A stretch of 64,000 nucleotides of DNA from Chryseobacterium sp. H1D6B (GTDB lineage: Bacteria; Bacteroidota; Bacteroidia; Flavobacteriales; Weeksellaceae): positions 682,001-746,000 of the forward strand of contig NZ_JARXVJ010000001.1 of the NCBI RefSeq assembly GCF_029892445.1, written 5' to 3'. Of the stretch, positions 17,194 to 26,805 are shown piece by piece. The position numbers and the translations under genes are program-made. The notes under the pieces were generated by a model. It saw only the letters and a list, made by a program, of their open reading frames with translations, was not told where the DNA came from and did no database searches. Every line of letters begins with the position of its first letter. Position 1 is the stretch's first letter.

Positions 17194-18840
17194 TTATTTT
17201 TTCAAGAATTCCAATACCTCTTTATTCAGCTGATCCGAATTTTCAAAAGGAATAAAATGAGTCGCGTTTTTATAAATTCTAAGCTTGGCATTGGGAATCT
17301 GCTTACTTATAAGTTCTGTATGCTCTTTTTTGATTACATCATTTTCTCCGGCAATCACTAAAACAGGATTCTGAATTTTACTCAATGAATTTTTATTGAT
17401 ATTCGGTTCTTTCACCATGAGCTTCAAAAGTCTGGTTTCATTGGATCTTTCCGGATTATTTTCCATTTGTAAAACTTTTAATTTAGTCTTAAAATTTGTC
17501 AGCAGGACGCTGTCTACCCCTTCCGGAAAGATATTGGCTCCGATTGTTATAAGCTTATTCAAAATTTCAGGATATTTTAGAGCAAATTCAAGACCAGTGT
17601 TGCCGCCGTCGCTCCAGCCCATGATACTTACTTTTTTCAATCCTAAATCATCCACCAATGCTTTTACATCATCTGCAAAAATTTTATAGGTGAAATCTTT
17701 TTTGGAGGTATCTGTACTTTTCCCCTGCCCTCTTGCATCCACAGCAATGACTTTATAATATTTAGACAGTTCAGGAATTTCCTGATAAAAATCCTGGATA
17801 CTTCCGCTGTTTCCATGCAGCAGCACTAAAGGCTCTCCTTCGCCATATATTTCATAATACAAATCAGCATCTTTTAGTTTTAAAATTTTTCCGGCTTCGT
17901 TATTTTTACCGTATATCGATTTCTCCGCTTCTGTATTGTAACTGCTCACATCTGGAAAAAGAGCAGAAAGATTGCCGGATCCGCTCTCTGTTTCCTCTTG
18001 TATATTCTTACCGTTTTTATCCACTTTCACATCAATATTTATGGCCGGTGCTGCTAAAGTCACTTTCTGCCAGTCTCCATAAAATTTCCTTAAAAAGCCG
18101 GTTCTGAATAAGGCGGCACTTATATTTAATTTTCCTTCAAATTCTTTTAAAAATTGTATTCCGATAAAGAATTTCCCCTGCACCCAGATATTTTTATCAT
18201 TTACATCCAATGTAAAAGTCCCGGATTTGATCATATCTTCTGTAAGCTCTACAGTAATTTCTTCATCCAATATATTTTTATCCGGAAAACCATTTTTCTC
18301 ATTATAAATACTGTAGCGGAGAAGAACTGGTTTATCAGAAGTATAACTTGCTATATTTAAATTGATATTTTTAATTTTTGATCTTCTGCCGGCATTAAAT
18401 TCCAATGCTGTTTCCCCAAGAAAATCTTCAGTATGAAGTTTCGGATTTACAGAATACATGACATGTTTGGTTTTGGTATTGACGCCCCAGTTTTTATCTA
18501 CTAATTTCTTTGATGTAAGCTTAACCTCTTGAATGTTCTTCACTTTCTCTTTTAAAAAGATCTGTTGAGGATTTTGTTTTATAAAATTCTGGACAGTTTC
18601 ATTATAATTTTCGTAGCCGGCTACTTCAATTTTAATTTTATTAGCCGGATGTACTTGGGAAAGATCGATAGAAAAGTTTCCTTTATCATCAGATATTACG
18701 CCTGTATTTTCTTTTTCGACTCCAATTTTCACATAAGGAACCGGCTGCTTTTCTTCTTTGGAAAAAATAGTCCCCGAAATGATCTGTGCATTACTGAAAA
18801 AAATTAAAAACAAGAATAATAAAGCGTTGAATTTTTTCAT
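17194..18840 (-). CDS. Secreted fusion: carboxypeptidase-regulatory-like domain plus alpha/beta hydrolase
   Basis: 548 residues. Signal peptide MKKFNALLFLFLIFFSNA. Residues ~20-95 form a CarboxypepD_reg-like domain (ISGTIFSKEEKQPVPYVKI, GVISDDKGNFSIDL), commonly at the front of TonB-dependent receptors. Residues ~110-275 are an unassigned beta-rich region. Residues ~315-548 are an alpha/beta hydrolase: LVLLHGNSGS (oxyanion His-Gly), VIAVDARGQGKS, nucleophile Ser in MGWSDGG, acid Asp in VIAGENDVI, and catalytic His in NATHFIPFE. All triad residues are present, so it should be an active periplasmic or surface esterase-like enzyme; substrate unknown. Confidence 0.85.
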   Translation of the reverse strand: MKKFNALLFLFLIFFSNAQIISGTIFSKEEKQPVPYVKIGVEKENTGVISDDKGNFSIDLSQVHPANKIKIEVAGYENYNETVQNFIKQNPQQIFLKEKVKNIQEVKLTSKKLVDKNWGVNTKTKHVMYSVNPKLHTEDFLGETALEFNAGRRSKIKNINLNIASYTSDKPVLLRYSIYNEKNGFPDKNILDEEITVELTEDMIKSGTFTLDVNDKNIWVQGKFFIGIQFLKEFEGKLNISAALFRTGFLRKFYGDWQKVTLAAPAINIDVKVDKNGKNIQEETESGSGNLSALFPDVSSYNTEAEKSIYGKNNEAGKILKLKDADLYYEIYGEGEPLVLLHGNSGSIQDFYQEIPELSKYYKVIAVDARGQGKSTDTSKKDFTYKIFADDVKALVDDLGLKKVSIMGWSDGGNTGLEFALKYPEILNKLITIGANIFPEGVDSVLLTNFKTKLKVLQMENNPERSNETRLLKLMVKEPNINKNSLSKIQNPVLVIAGENDVIKKEHTELISKQIPNAKLRIYKNATHFIPFENSDQLNKEVLEFLKK

Positions 18841-19157
18841 GGTTTAGATTTGAAGCAAAAGTCTTTATTTCTTTTCTTGCAAACTCATAACAGCTTATTA
18901 AATTTTACACCCGTTACGTTAAATTTGTTAAAAAAAATCGTTTAAAAGTGACAATGATGATTAAAATCTCTTAAAGTTTTCTTTCAAATTATTAAGTTTT
19001 TTATTTTTAAAGGCGGATCTCAATTTTAGAAACTCATTTAAAACATGGTACTTAGAGAGGTATCCACTCAAATCCAGCCTAAAAAAACTGAATTACATAT
19101 TTATCTGCTGGTCCCCCTAATATTTTGTATTTTCGCGCTACAAAAATCTGAATCGAA
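18841..19157. other. Intergenic region between divergent genes
   Basis: 317 bases. It holds the ABC-F promoter at its right end. No ORF or strong hairpin is seen in the rest. Confidence 0.5.
19128..19135 (+). promoter_or_regulatory. Candidate -7 element for the ABC-F gene
   Basis: TATTTTCG differs from TAnnTTTG at one base and lies 22 bases before the ATG. Confidence 0.35.
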
Positions 19158-21053
19158 ATGAATTACGTTGCTGCTGAAAATCTTACTAAATCTTACGGAA
19201 TAAAAGTTTTATTTAAAAATATAGCTTTCAATATCAATGAAGGGGATAAAATTGCCATTGTTGCTAAAAATGGAAGCGGAAAATCTACACTTTTAAAAAT
19301 CCTGATGGGAAAAGAGATCGCAGACAGCGGAAGTGTAATTATCAACAAAGATATTCAGGTAGTTTTGTTTGATCAGGAAATTGATTACGACCCTGCGCTT
19401 AGCATTGATGAGTTTATGATGGCACTGGACTCAGAACCGATCAAGGCTCTTAAAAATTATCACGAATCACTTCATTCTACAGATAATGATTTCATTGAAA
19501 AAGCTTTAAATGACATGGAAGTTCATAAAGCCTGGGATCTGGAAAATGAAATGAAACAGATTCTTTCCCAGCTTAAAATCATTGATTTGGATGCTAAAAT
19601 GGGAACGCTTTCCGGGGGGCAGATCAAACGTGTAGCATTAGCAAAACTGCTTACTGAAACCAGAGCGGAACACCGTCATACTCTTTTAATCATGGATGAG
19701 CCTACCAACCACCTTGATGTGGAAATGGTAGAATGGCTGGAAAACTATTTGAGTAAAGCAAAAATCACTTTATTACTTGTAACCCACGACAGATATTTCC
19801 TGGACAGCGTTTGTCATATCATCTGGGAAATGGAAGACAACAACCTTTATTTCCATAATGGTGCTTATGCTACCTATCTTGAAAACAAAATGATCCGTGA
19901 AGATAATCTGAATTCAACCATTGATAAAGCCAACAACCTATACAGAAAGGAACTTGAGTGGATGAGAAGACAGCCCAAGGCGAGAACTACAAAATCTAAA
20001 AGCAGGATTGATTCTTTTTACGAAACTGAAAAAACCGCTAAACTAGACACCAGAAAGCAGGGGCTTGAATTGGATTTTGAAATGAAACGTCTGGGAAATA
20101 AAATTCTTGAACTTAAAAATATTGATAAAAGTTTTGGAGATAAACTTTTGTTGAAGGATTTCAGCTACCAGTTTCAGCGTGGAGAAAAAGTAGGAATTGT
20201 AGGAAAAAACGGAGCCGGGAAATCTACTCTTTTAAATATTATTCAAGGGCTTGAAAAAGCAGACAGTGGAGAAATCGAAACAGGAGAAACTATTTCTTTT
20301 GGATATTTCTCGCAAAAAGGACTGCAGTACAAAGAGAATGAAAGGGTAATTGATTTCATTAAAGAGATTGCAGAATATTATCCTTTAGCTAATGGAAAGA
20401 GTCTTTCTGCATCACAGTTCTTAAGATTATTTTTATTTGACGACCAGACGCAGTACTCTCCTATTTCCAAACTTTCGGGAGGAGAAAAAAGAAGACTGCA
20501 TTTGATGTATATCCTCTACCAAAATCCTAATTTCCTGATTTTTGATGAACCTACGAATGATCTGGATCTTCCGACATTAACTGTTCTTGAAAATTTTTTA
20601 CAGCAGTTTCAAGGTTCATTAATCATCGTTTCTCACGACAGGTATTTTATGGACAGAATTGTAGATCATATTTTAGCTTTTGAAGGTGACGGAAAAATAA
20701 AAGATTTCATCGGCAATTTCTCAGAATACAGGGAAGCAAAAAGCCGTGGGGAGGCTTTGGAAAAAAATGCACCGAAGCCGGAGCCCGTTAAAGAAATAGC
20801 AGCTCCAGTTCAGACTACTACTCAGCCAAATAAGCGAAAGCTTACGTTTAAAGAGCAGAGAGAGCTGGAAACAATTGATAAAGAAATACCTAAATTAGAA
20901 GGACAGCGGGCTCAAATTCTTGACCAGCTTAATAATGAAACGGATTATGAAAAAGTAGCCAAACTTTCTGCCGAACTTGAATCTATTTCAGAAAAGTTAG
21001 AAAATTATGAAATAAGATGGCTTGAAATACAAGAAGTTTTAGGTGAGGAGTAA
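19158..21053 (+). CDS. ABC-F ribosome-associated ATPase, Uup-like
   Basis: 631 residues with two ABC domains and no membrane segments. Domain 1: Walker A AKNGSGKSTLL (residues ~37-46), signature TLSGGQIKRVALAK, Walker B LLIMDEPTNHLDVEM. Inter-domain linker ~245-300, rich in basic residues (RRQPKARTTKSKSR). Domain 2: Walker A GKNGAGKSTLL, signature KLSGGEKRRLHL, Walker B FLIFDEPTNDLD. The C-terminal ~100 residues are a charged coiled coil (FKEQRELETIDKEIPKLEGQ), as in Uup. ABC-F proteins act on the ribosomal E site; Uup-type members are linked to ribosome rescue and DNA precise-excision phenotypes. Confidence 0.92.
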   Translation: MNYVAAENLTKSYGIKVLFKNIAFNINEGDKIAIVAKNGSGKSTLLKILMGKEIADSGSVIINKDIQVVLFDQEIDYDPALSIDEFMMALDSEPIKALKNYHESLHSTDNDFIEKALNDMEVHKAWDLENEMKQILSQLKIIDLDAKMGTLSGGQIKRVALAKLLTETRAEHRHTLLIMDEPTNHLDVEMVEWLENYLSKAKITLLLVTHDRYFLDSVCHIIWEMEDNNLYFHNGAYATYLENKMIREDNLNSTIDKANNLYRKELEWMRRQPKARTTKSKSRIDSFYETEKTAKLDTRKQGLELDFEMKRLGNKILELKNIDKSFGDKLLLKDFSYQFQRGEKVGIVGKNGAGKSTLLNIIQGLEKADSGEIETGETISFGYFSQKGLQYKENERVIDFIKEIAEYYPLANGKSLSASQFLRLFLFDDQTQYSPISKLSGGEKRRLHLMYILYQNPNFLIFDEPTNDLDLPTLTVLENFLQQFQGSLIIVSHDRYFMDRIVDHILAFEGDGKIKDFIGNFSEYREAKSRGEALEKNAPKPEPVKEIAAPVQTTTQPNKRKLTFKEQRELETIDKEIPKLEGQRAQILDQLNNETDYEKVAKLSAELESISEKLENYEIRWLEIQEVLGEE

Positions 21054-21065
21054 TTTTAAAATATA

Positions 21066-21112
21066 AAAGCTTCACTTCTATTTAATATGATAAGTAGAAT
21101 TGAAGCTTCTTT
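21066..21112. terminator. Hairpin terminator after the ABC-F gene
   Basis: AAAAGCTTCA and TGAAGCTTCTTTTTTT are the base of a long imperfect stem that also pairs TTCTA with TAGAA. It lies between convergent genes. Confidence 0.75.
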
Positions 21113-21132
21113 TTTTATATCCAGGTTTAATA

Positions 21133-22191
21133 TTAAATTAAACTTATCATTTTCCCCTGCTGGCTGCTTTCAAGAGCGGCATCAATAATCTTCATATTCT
21201 GGATCACTTCTTTTCCAGGTGAAGGAAGCGGATATCCAAAAACAATATGTTCATAAATCTGCTGATAATAATTCATGTAATTTCCAGGATCGCTGGATGT
21301 CAATATTCTTTCTGTAGCAGCATTTTCATTTAAGAAATTCAAAATTCCGTCAGGCTCAATCATTGGAAGCGTCCAGTCTTTTCCATACACCGGAATTGAA
21401 CCGGAAACTAATTCTGCTTCTTGATTATCTGTCCTTTCCTGCAGGAAACTCCCTTTACTCCCATGAATTACATAGGCATAGTGGGCTTCTTTGCTGAAAA
21501 CAGATGATTTCAATCTTACTCTTAATTCATTTTTATAATAAAGAAGAATTTCAAAATAATCATTTGCAAAATCATTTCCTTTCATTGAAAATACATCAGC
21601 AAAAAGTTTCTCCGGAAATCCAAAAAACTGTACCGCCTGATCTACCAAATGAGACCCAAGATCATGAAGCGATCCGGAACCTGTCTGCTGCGGATTTTCT
21701 TTATGCTGCTTTCCGCTCGGCTCTGTACGGAATCTGTCGAAACGGATTTCAGCTTCTTTAATCACTCCTAATTTTTTATCTTCAAGAATTTTTTGAACCT
21801 GCAGAAAATCACGGTCAAACCTTCTGTTTTGATAGACACTTAAAAATAATCCTTTTTCTTCAGCGAGATGTACCAGCTCCTCAGCTTCCGAAACGTTTAC
21901 GGTAAACGGCTTTTCTACAATTACATTCTTACCGGCTTCAAGAGCCTTTTTTGCATATTCAAAATGAGTCTGTACAGGAGTATTGACAACAATCACTTCT
22001 ACATCGGTATTTTGAAGCATCTCTTCTACTGAACGGTAAATAACAGCTTCAGGATATTTTTCCTGGGATTCATTTTTACTTCTTTCTACAACCGCAGCCA
22101 TAGAAAAACCAGGATGCTCTTTCAAAAAAGGAGCATGAAAAATTTTCCCGCTCATTCCAAAAGCACAAAGACCAACTTTTACCAATTGCAT
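21133..22191 (-). CDS. Gfo/Idh/MocA family oxidoreductase
   Basis: 352 residues. N-terminal Rossmann fold (VKVGLCAFGMSGKIFHAPFL; the family glycine motif in the form G.CAFG.SG), then VVNTPVQTHFEYAKKALEAG and NVIVEKPFTV, whose Glu-Lys-Pro is the family's catalytic lysine motif, followed by QNRRFDRDF and DLGSHLVDQA with the family's Gly-x-His. C-terminal half is the alpha/beta substrate domain. The family reduces or oxidises sugars or inositols with NAD(P); the substrate cannot be inferred. It stands alone. Confidence 0.88.
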   Translation of the reverse strand: MQLVKVGLCAFGMSGKIFHAPFLKEHPGFSMAAVVERSKNESQEKYPEAVIYRSVEEMLQNTDVEVIVVNTPVQTHFEYAKKALEAGKNVIVEKPFTVNVSEAEELVHLAEEKGLFLSVYQNRRFDRDFLQVQKILEDKKLGVIKEAEIRFDRFRTEPSGKQHKENPQQTGSGSLHDLGSHLVDQAVQFFGFPEKLFADVFSMKGNDFANDYFEILLYYKNELRVRLKSSVFSKEAHYAYVIHGSKGSFLQERTDNQEAELVSGSIPVYGKDWTLPMIEPDGILNFLNENAATERILTSSDPGNYMNYYQQIYEHIVFGYPLPSPGKEVIQNMKIIDAALESSQQGKMISLI

Positions 22192-22206
22192 AATTTATTT
22201 TTTTAA

Positions 22207-22214
22207 CAAATATA
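22207..22214 (-). promoter_or_regulatory. Candidate -7 element for the Gfo/Idh/MocA gene
   Basis: TATATTTG on the minus strand, 15 bases before the ATG at 22191; no clear -33 element. Confidence 0.4.
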
Positions 22215-22337
22215 TTTATAAAAAAGTTTCTATTGAAGACTCTTTACGATCTATAAGAACATTTCACCAATTGTTAAAATATGATAAAAATCAGGTAATT
22301 ATTCTTAATAATTCTAAATAAAGCAAACAGTAATACT

Positions 22338-22345
22338 TACATTTG
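22338..22345 (+). promoter_or_regulatory. Candidate -7 element for the siderophore receptor
   Basis: TACATTTG matches TAnnTTTG, 35 bases before the ATG. No recognisable Fur box could be confirmed by eye nearby. Confidence 0.45.
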
Positions 22346-22380
22346 CCGCTTATTTAAAACTACTCTAAATAAAAATAAAG

Positions 22381-24705
22381 ATGAAAAGAAGAATTACTAG
22401 TTTAGGTTTATTAATCATTTCTGTATCTTTCAGTGCACAAATGGGGCATAAATCTGACAATGATACGATTAGAGTGCAGACGATCGAAGATATAAACCTT
22501 CATAAAAAAGGAAACCCTAATAAAGCGAGGCCGTTATCTACAAAGTCTAACTTAACTGTAATGGAAACGCCGCAGCCGATTGCGATTGTTACCCATGAAA
22601 TCATTGAACAGCAGCAGGCAAAACAGTTGAGTGATGTTTTACAAAATGTAAATGGTATTTATCTTACTTCTTCAAGAGGAGGCTCACAAGATAGTTTTGG
22701 AGGCCGTGGGTTTACGTTCGGAAATGACAATATGTTCAAAAACGGAACAAGAATCAACAGCGGTGTTTTTCCTGAAGTAAGCGGTTTAGAAAGAGTTGAA
22801 GTATTGAAAGGAGCTAATGCTATGCTTTATGGAAATGCAGCAGCAGGAGGAATCATTAATATGATCACGAAGAAACCTAAATTTAATTTTGGAGGAAGCG
22901 CAGCATTAAATGCCGGCAGCTGGAATTCTTACAAACCGACTATTGATATCTACGGACCATTATCAAAGAATATTGCTTTCAGAGTAAACGGGGCTTATGA
23001 GTATGCCGAAAGTTTCAGAGATGTAGTACAGTCTACAAAGTATTATTTCAACCCTTCGTTTTTATTTAATTTAAGTGATAAATCTCAATTAATTGTAGAA
23101 GCTGATTATCTTAAAAATGATATCACTCCAGATTTTGGAATCGGATCCATTACAAATCCAGACGGAAGCTATAAACTGAATGACCAGCTTTCAAGAAACG
23201 CCTTTTTAGGAACAGACTGGCAGTATCAGAATGTGGAACAGGTTTCTACGAATGTTACTTTTAATCATCAATTTAATGAAAAATGGTCTTTAAATGCCGT
23301 CGGATCTTATCAAAACTACACTAAAGATTATTTTTCTACAGAAAGAGTGCAGTGGCAGTATGACGGTAATAACAGATTGTTTTGGAACAGACCATTGAAT
23401 AAAACGTATAATGAGCAGAATTATGGGTCTTTACAGGCTAATATCAATGGTGAATTCAATACCGGTACAATAAACCACAAAGTATTGATTGGTGCAGATA
23501 CTGATTACAGTGCGGCCGATTCTTACACTTATTATGATCCAACTATTGCTGATCCAAAGAAAGCCGCTTTCGGGACGAATTATATTTATGGGACAAATGG
23601 AAGTCCTGCAGGTACCATTTATTTAGATAATCCTGCAACTTGGGCAGGAGGAAGCATTCCATCTTCTGCTGCTCTTGAAAAAAACAGGATCAATACCAGA
23701 AGAATTGGGGTATATGCACAGGATTTCATAAGCCTTACCAAAGAATTTAAAGTGATCGCTGGTTTACGCTGGTCGTACATCGAAAATATGCCGACAATAA
23801 ACACTAAGTTTAAAACGAACAGCAAGGCAGAAACAGCTAACACTTCTACTTCAGATCAGGCTTTTTCACCTAAAGTGGGTATTGTTTATATGCCTAGTGA
23901 AAACCTTTCCGTTTTTGCAACGTATACCAATTCATTCTCTGCCAATGCAGGATATACAGCAAACGGTATAGAATCACTTAATACAAGCGGTACCGTAGCA
24001 GACGTAAACAACAGAATTAGTAATTTATCAAAACAAGGAATAAAACCTACGACTATTGACCAATATGAAATAGGAGCAAAGAAAACGATCTGGAATAATG
24101 CTTTAGCCGTCAATGTTTCCTTATATCAGATCCTGTATAATAATTTTTATCAAACTTATTGGTATCAAGACAATACTGGGATTGTTCAGTCTCCAGACGC
24201 CAACCTGAAAGAATTTGCAGGAAAAATGAGAAGCCGCGGTGTTGAATTAGACATTACAGGAAATCCAAATGAAAATCTTTCTATTATAGGAGGTTTCTCC
24301 TACAACAATTCTGTTTATCTGGATACCCCAGAGAAAGGATATGTAGAAAAGCAGAGATTAGTAAGAACGCCTGCAACTACTGCAAATGCTTCTGTATTTT
24401 ATAAATTCACTAATTATGTTAAAGGATTAAAAGTTGGAGCCAGCGTATATTATATTGGAGATAGAATTGCAGGCTGGAATGATACCAAATCTACTAACAC
24501 AAGCAGAAACGGAGTAACCCGTATGTTTGATCTAAAAGATTACACCACAGTAGCTTTATCTTTAGGATATGAATGGAGTAAGTTCAGCATCCAGGGAAGA
24601 GTGGGTAATTTATTTGATGTTGTCAATTACACCGTACATGAAAATTATTCTGTAAATCCTATTACACCAAGAAACTATTATTTCACATTGACTTATAAGC
24701 TTTAA
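22381..24705 (+). CDS. TonB-dependent siderophore receptor
   Basis: 774 residues. Signal peptide MKRRITSLGLLIISVSFSA. The plug domain (residues ~60-170) shows METPQPIAIVTHEII, LSDVLQNVNGIY, GRGF and a LERVEVLKGANAMLYG/GGIINMITKKP run, the classical siderophore-receptor (FhuA/FpvA-type) plug. The remaining 600 residues are a 22-strand-type barrel ending in YYFTLTYKL with a terminal aromatic pattern. It imports ferric siderophores across the outer membrane with TonB energy. Unlike many Bacteroidota receptors it lacks an N-terminal carboxypeptidase-regulatory domain. It precedes a PepSY-type membrane protein, suggesting an iron-uptake unit. Confidence 0.93.
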   Translation: MKRRITSLGLLIISVSFSAQMGHKSDNDTIRVQTIEDINLHKKGNPNKARPLSTKSNLTVMETPQPIAIVTHEIIEQQQAKQLSDVLQNVNGIYLTSSRGGSQDSFGGRGFTFGNDNMFKNGTRINSGVFPEVSGLERVEVLKGANAMLYGNAAAGGIINMITKKPKFNFGGSAALNAGSWNSYKPTIDIYGPLSKNIAFRVNGAYEYAESFRDVVQSTKYYFNPSFLFNLSDKSQLIVEADYLKNDITPDFGIGSITNPDGSYKLNDQLSRNAFLGTDWQYQNVEQVSTNVTFNHQFNEKWSLNAVGSYQNYTKDYFSTERVQWQYDGNNRLFWNRPLNKTYNEQNYGSLQANINGEFNTGTINHKVLIGADTDYSAADSYTYYDPTIADPKKAAFGTNYIYGTNGSPAGTIYLDNPATWAGGSIPSSAALEKNRINTRRIGVYAQDFISLTKEFKVIAGLRWSYIENMPTINTKFKTNSKAETANTSTSDQAFSPKVGIVYMPSENLSVFATYTNSFSANAGYTANGIESLNTSGTVADVNNRISNLSKQGIKPTTIDQYEIGAKKTIWNNALAVNVSLYQILYNNFYQTYWYQDNTGIVQSPDANLKEFAGKMRSRGVELDITGNPNENLSIIGGFSYNNSVYLDTPEKGYVEKQRLVRTPATTANASVFYKFTNYVKGLKVGASVYYIGDRIAGWNDTKSTNTSRNGVTRMFDLKDYTTVALSLGYEWSKFSIQGRVGNLFDVVNYTVHENYSVNPITPRNYYFTLTYKL

Positions 24706-24737
24706 AATTTAAATATTAATAATAAATTTCTCTATTC

Positions 24738-24771
24738 AAAGTGGAAGTTGCATTTTTGCAGCTTCCACTTT
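24738..24771 (+). terminator. Hairpin between receptor and PepSY-type gene (terminator or attenuator)
   Basis: AAAGTGGAAG pairs with CTTCCACTTT, with an inner TTGCA/TGCAG. Only a short T run (CTTTTG) follows, so it may reduce rather than stop readthrough into the downstream gene. Confidence 0.6.
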
Positions 24772-24801
24772 TGAAATTAAAAACAAAACAAACAATAAGA
24801 T

Positions 24802-25317
24802 ATGGACAAGATTAAAGACACCAGAACCTTCATGAGAATTACACACCGATATTTAGGCTACTTTCTAGCTGGGATTATGGCTGTTTATGCGGTAAGTGGC
24901 GTTCTTTTGGTGTATCGTGATACTGACTTCTTGAAGAAAGAAAAAAAATATGATAAAACCATTGCCAAAAACCTTTCCGAAAAAGAACTGGGAAAAGAGC
25001 TGAAAATCAAAAATCTTGAAGCAGAAAAAACAGAAGGAAATATGGTTTTCTTCAAACAAGGAACTTATAACCTTGCCACAGGAGAAGCAAAATATTCAAA
25101 AAAAGAACTGCCATTTGTTTTAGATAAAATGACAAAATTACATAAATCACAGTCTAAGGACACATTGTCACCATTGAATACTTTTTTTGGAATTTCCTTA
25201 TTTTTCTTTGTGATTTCCAGCTTTTGGATGTTCAATCCAAAAACAAAAGCATTCAAACGCGGAATGTTATTTACCATAGCCGGACTTATAGTTTCTATTA
25301 TTTTGTTATTAGTTTAA
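24802..25317 (+). CDS. PepSY-associated membrane protein
   Basis: 171 residues. The N-terminal RITHRYLGYFLAGIMAVYAV is the first membrane helix typical of PepSY-associated TM proteins that accompany siderophore receptors (the HR..G..L motif). Residues ~45-115 are a Lys/Glu-rich periplasmic segment with a KLHKSQSKDTLS block. Two more helices follow (LSPLNTFFGISLFFFVISS; MLFTIAGLIVSIILLLV). It is far shorter than the ~400-residue four-helix members that have ferric reductase activity, so it is a small variant. It lies 96 bases after the siderophore receptor in the same direction and probably acts in ferric-siderophore handling at the inner membrane. Confidence 0.75.
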   Translation: MDKIKDTRTFMRITHRYLGYFLAGIMAVYAVSGVLLVYRDTDFLKKEKKYDKTIAKNLSEKELGKELKIKNLEAEKTEGNMVFFKQGTYNLATGEAKYSKKELPFVLDKMTKLHKSQSKDTLSPLNTFFGISLFFFVISSFWMFNPKTKAFKRGMLFTIAGLIVSIILLLV

Positions 25318-25478
25318 AAATTATAAAATAATTAACGAAAAGGTTGATTTAAACTGATATCCATTTTTCTTAATTTAACATTAATTTAGAAAAATTACCT
25401 AAAATTAAGGACTCTGGCACATTTATTGATTTTCACTGGTAATAGAATAATAAGCATTAATTATTAAAATTATAAATT

Positions 25479-26069
25479 ATGAAAAAACTAATTTTAGCAG
25501 GGATAATAGCAGTAGCTGGTTTAACTACTACAGCAAATGCTCAACTTCAAAAAGGTAACTGGATGGTTGGAAGCAGTATTGTTGCAAGCAACTTCGGATT
25601 AAATACAGGTGGCGGATATAATATTTCATTACAGCCAAAAGCGGCTTACTTTATTCAGGATAACGTAGCTGTTGGGGGTTATGTAGATCTAGGATTTAAT
25701 AAAGTGTCTAATGGATCCCCTACAAACTTTGTATATAAAGTAGGAGCTTTAGGACGTTATTATGTATCTCCAGGTGAAAAAGGTGTTGATAACCTATTAA
25801 ACCACGGACGTTGGTTCTTCGAAGGTAACGTTGGAGTTGGAGGAACATCTACAGAAGGTGGAAATTCTACTACAGGTTTAGATTTCGGAGCTGGTCCAGG
25901 ATATTCTTACTTCATCACTCCAAACATTGGTGTTGAAGGTTTAGTGAAGTATAATGGTGTTGCAGGTTTTGGCAGTGAAGGTTTAACTTCTACACTTACT
26001 TTTAACATAGGATTTAGTATCTATTTACCAACTTCTAAAGGTAAGCAGATCATCAATGACGTAAAATAG
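25479..26069 (+). CDS. Small outer-membrane beta-barrel protein
   Basis: 196 residues. Signal peptide MKKLILAGIIAVAGLTTTANA then Gln. The mature part is short amphipathic strands rich in Gly and aromatics (NWMVGSSIVASNFGL, VGGYVDLGFNKV, FFEGNVGVGG, LDFGAGPGYSYFITPNIGVE), the pattern of eight-stranded OmpA/OmpX-like barrels (porin family superfamily, outer-membrane beta-barrel domain). No periplasmic domain follows. Function unknown; it is preceded by a long untranslated region without a full-consensus -7 element, and followed by a strong terminator. Confidence 0.82.
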   Translation: MKKLILAGIIAVAGLTTTANAQLQKGNWMVGSSIVASNFGLNTGGGYNISLQPKAAYFIQDNVAVGGYVDLGFNKVSNGSPTNFVYKVGALGRYYVSPGEKGVDNLLNHGRWFFEGNVGVGGTSTEGGNSTTGLDFGAGPGYSYFITPNIGVEGLVKYNGVAGFGSEGLTSTLTFNIGFSIYLPTSKGKQIINDVK

Positions 26070-26105
26070 TCATCATTATTTACGAATCACATTTACATAT
26101 AATAA

Positions 26106-26144
26106 ATGAAATCGCCTCGAAATATTTTCGAGGCGATTTTCGTA
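26106..26144. terminator. Terminator, copy 1 of a duplicated 39-base element
   Basis: AAATCGCCTCGAAA pairs with TTTCGAGGCGATTT around two bases. The same 39 bases recur at 27075-27113. Here it serves the barrel gene and, on the other strand, the first peroxiredoxin gene. Confidence 0.92.
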
Positions 26145-26169
26145 TCAATTTATAACCTGACCAAATAAA

Positions 26170-26805
26170 CTAGATATCAGGCTGTGGTGTATAACGAAGA
26201 TAAGGTGTAATTTCTATAACTCCTTTTGAAAATATTTTTCTGGCTTCTTCTGTTGAAACAGCAGGCGGTACAACAACGTCATCTCCATAGACCCAATCAG
26301 CAGGTGTTGCAACTTTATGGGAGTCTACAAGCTGTAATGAATCCAACACTCTTAATATTTCAGTGAAATTTCTTCCTGTTGAAGCAGGATAAGTGATAAT
26401 CAAACGTACTTTCTTATCAGGATCAATAATCACTAATGAACGTACTGTAGCTGTAGCAGATGCATTGGGGTGTATAAAATCATATAATTCTGAAACCTTT
26501 CTGTCTTTATCTGCTATGATTGGAAACTCGACATCTGTATTCTGTGTTTCATTAATATCCTTGATCCAGTTTTGGTGATCTTCCACTTCATCTACACTCA
26601 AAGCGATGACTTTCGTATTTCTTCTGTCAAACTCGGATTTTAATTTTGATGTTTCTCCCAGCTCTGTGGTGCAGACAGGAGTATAATCTGCAGGGTGAGA
26701 AAATAAAATTCCCCACGAATTTTGCAAATAATCATAAAAATCTATATTTCCTGAAGATGAGTTGGCCTGAAAATTTGGAGCTGAATCTCCTAATCTTATT
26801 GTCAT
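26170..26805 (-). CDS. 1-Cys peroxiredoxin, copy 1
   Basis: 211 residues, Prx6/AhpC-TSA superfamily. Peroxidatic Cys45 in HPADYTPVCTTELG, with the family Thr and a matching Arg in YPASTGRNFTEILRV. The long C-terminal extension (TPADWVYGDDVVVPPAVS, PYLRYTPQP) is typical of Prx6-type enzymes. It reduces H2O2 and organic peroxides in the cytosol. About 85 percent or more of residues match the neighbour at 27148-27783 by eye, so the two are recent tandem paralogues. The promoter region here lacks the clean consensus and palindrome seen ahead of copy 2. Confidence 0.92.
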   Translation of the reverse strand: MTIRLGDSAPNFQANSSSGNIDFYDYLQNSWGILFSHPADYTPVCTTELGETSKLKSEFDRRNTKVIALSVDEVEDHQNWIKDINETQNTDVEFPIIADKDRKVSELYDFIHPNASATATVRSLVIIDPDKKVRLIITYPASTGRNFTEILRVLDSLQLVDSHKVATPADWVYGDDVVVPPAVSTEEARKIFSKGVIEITPYLRYTPQPDI

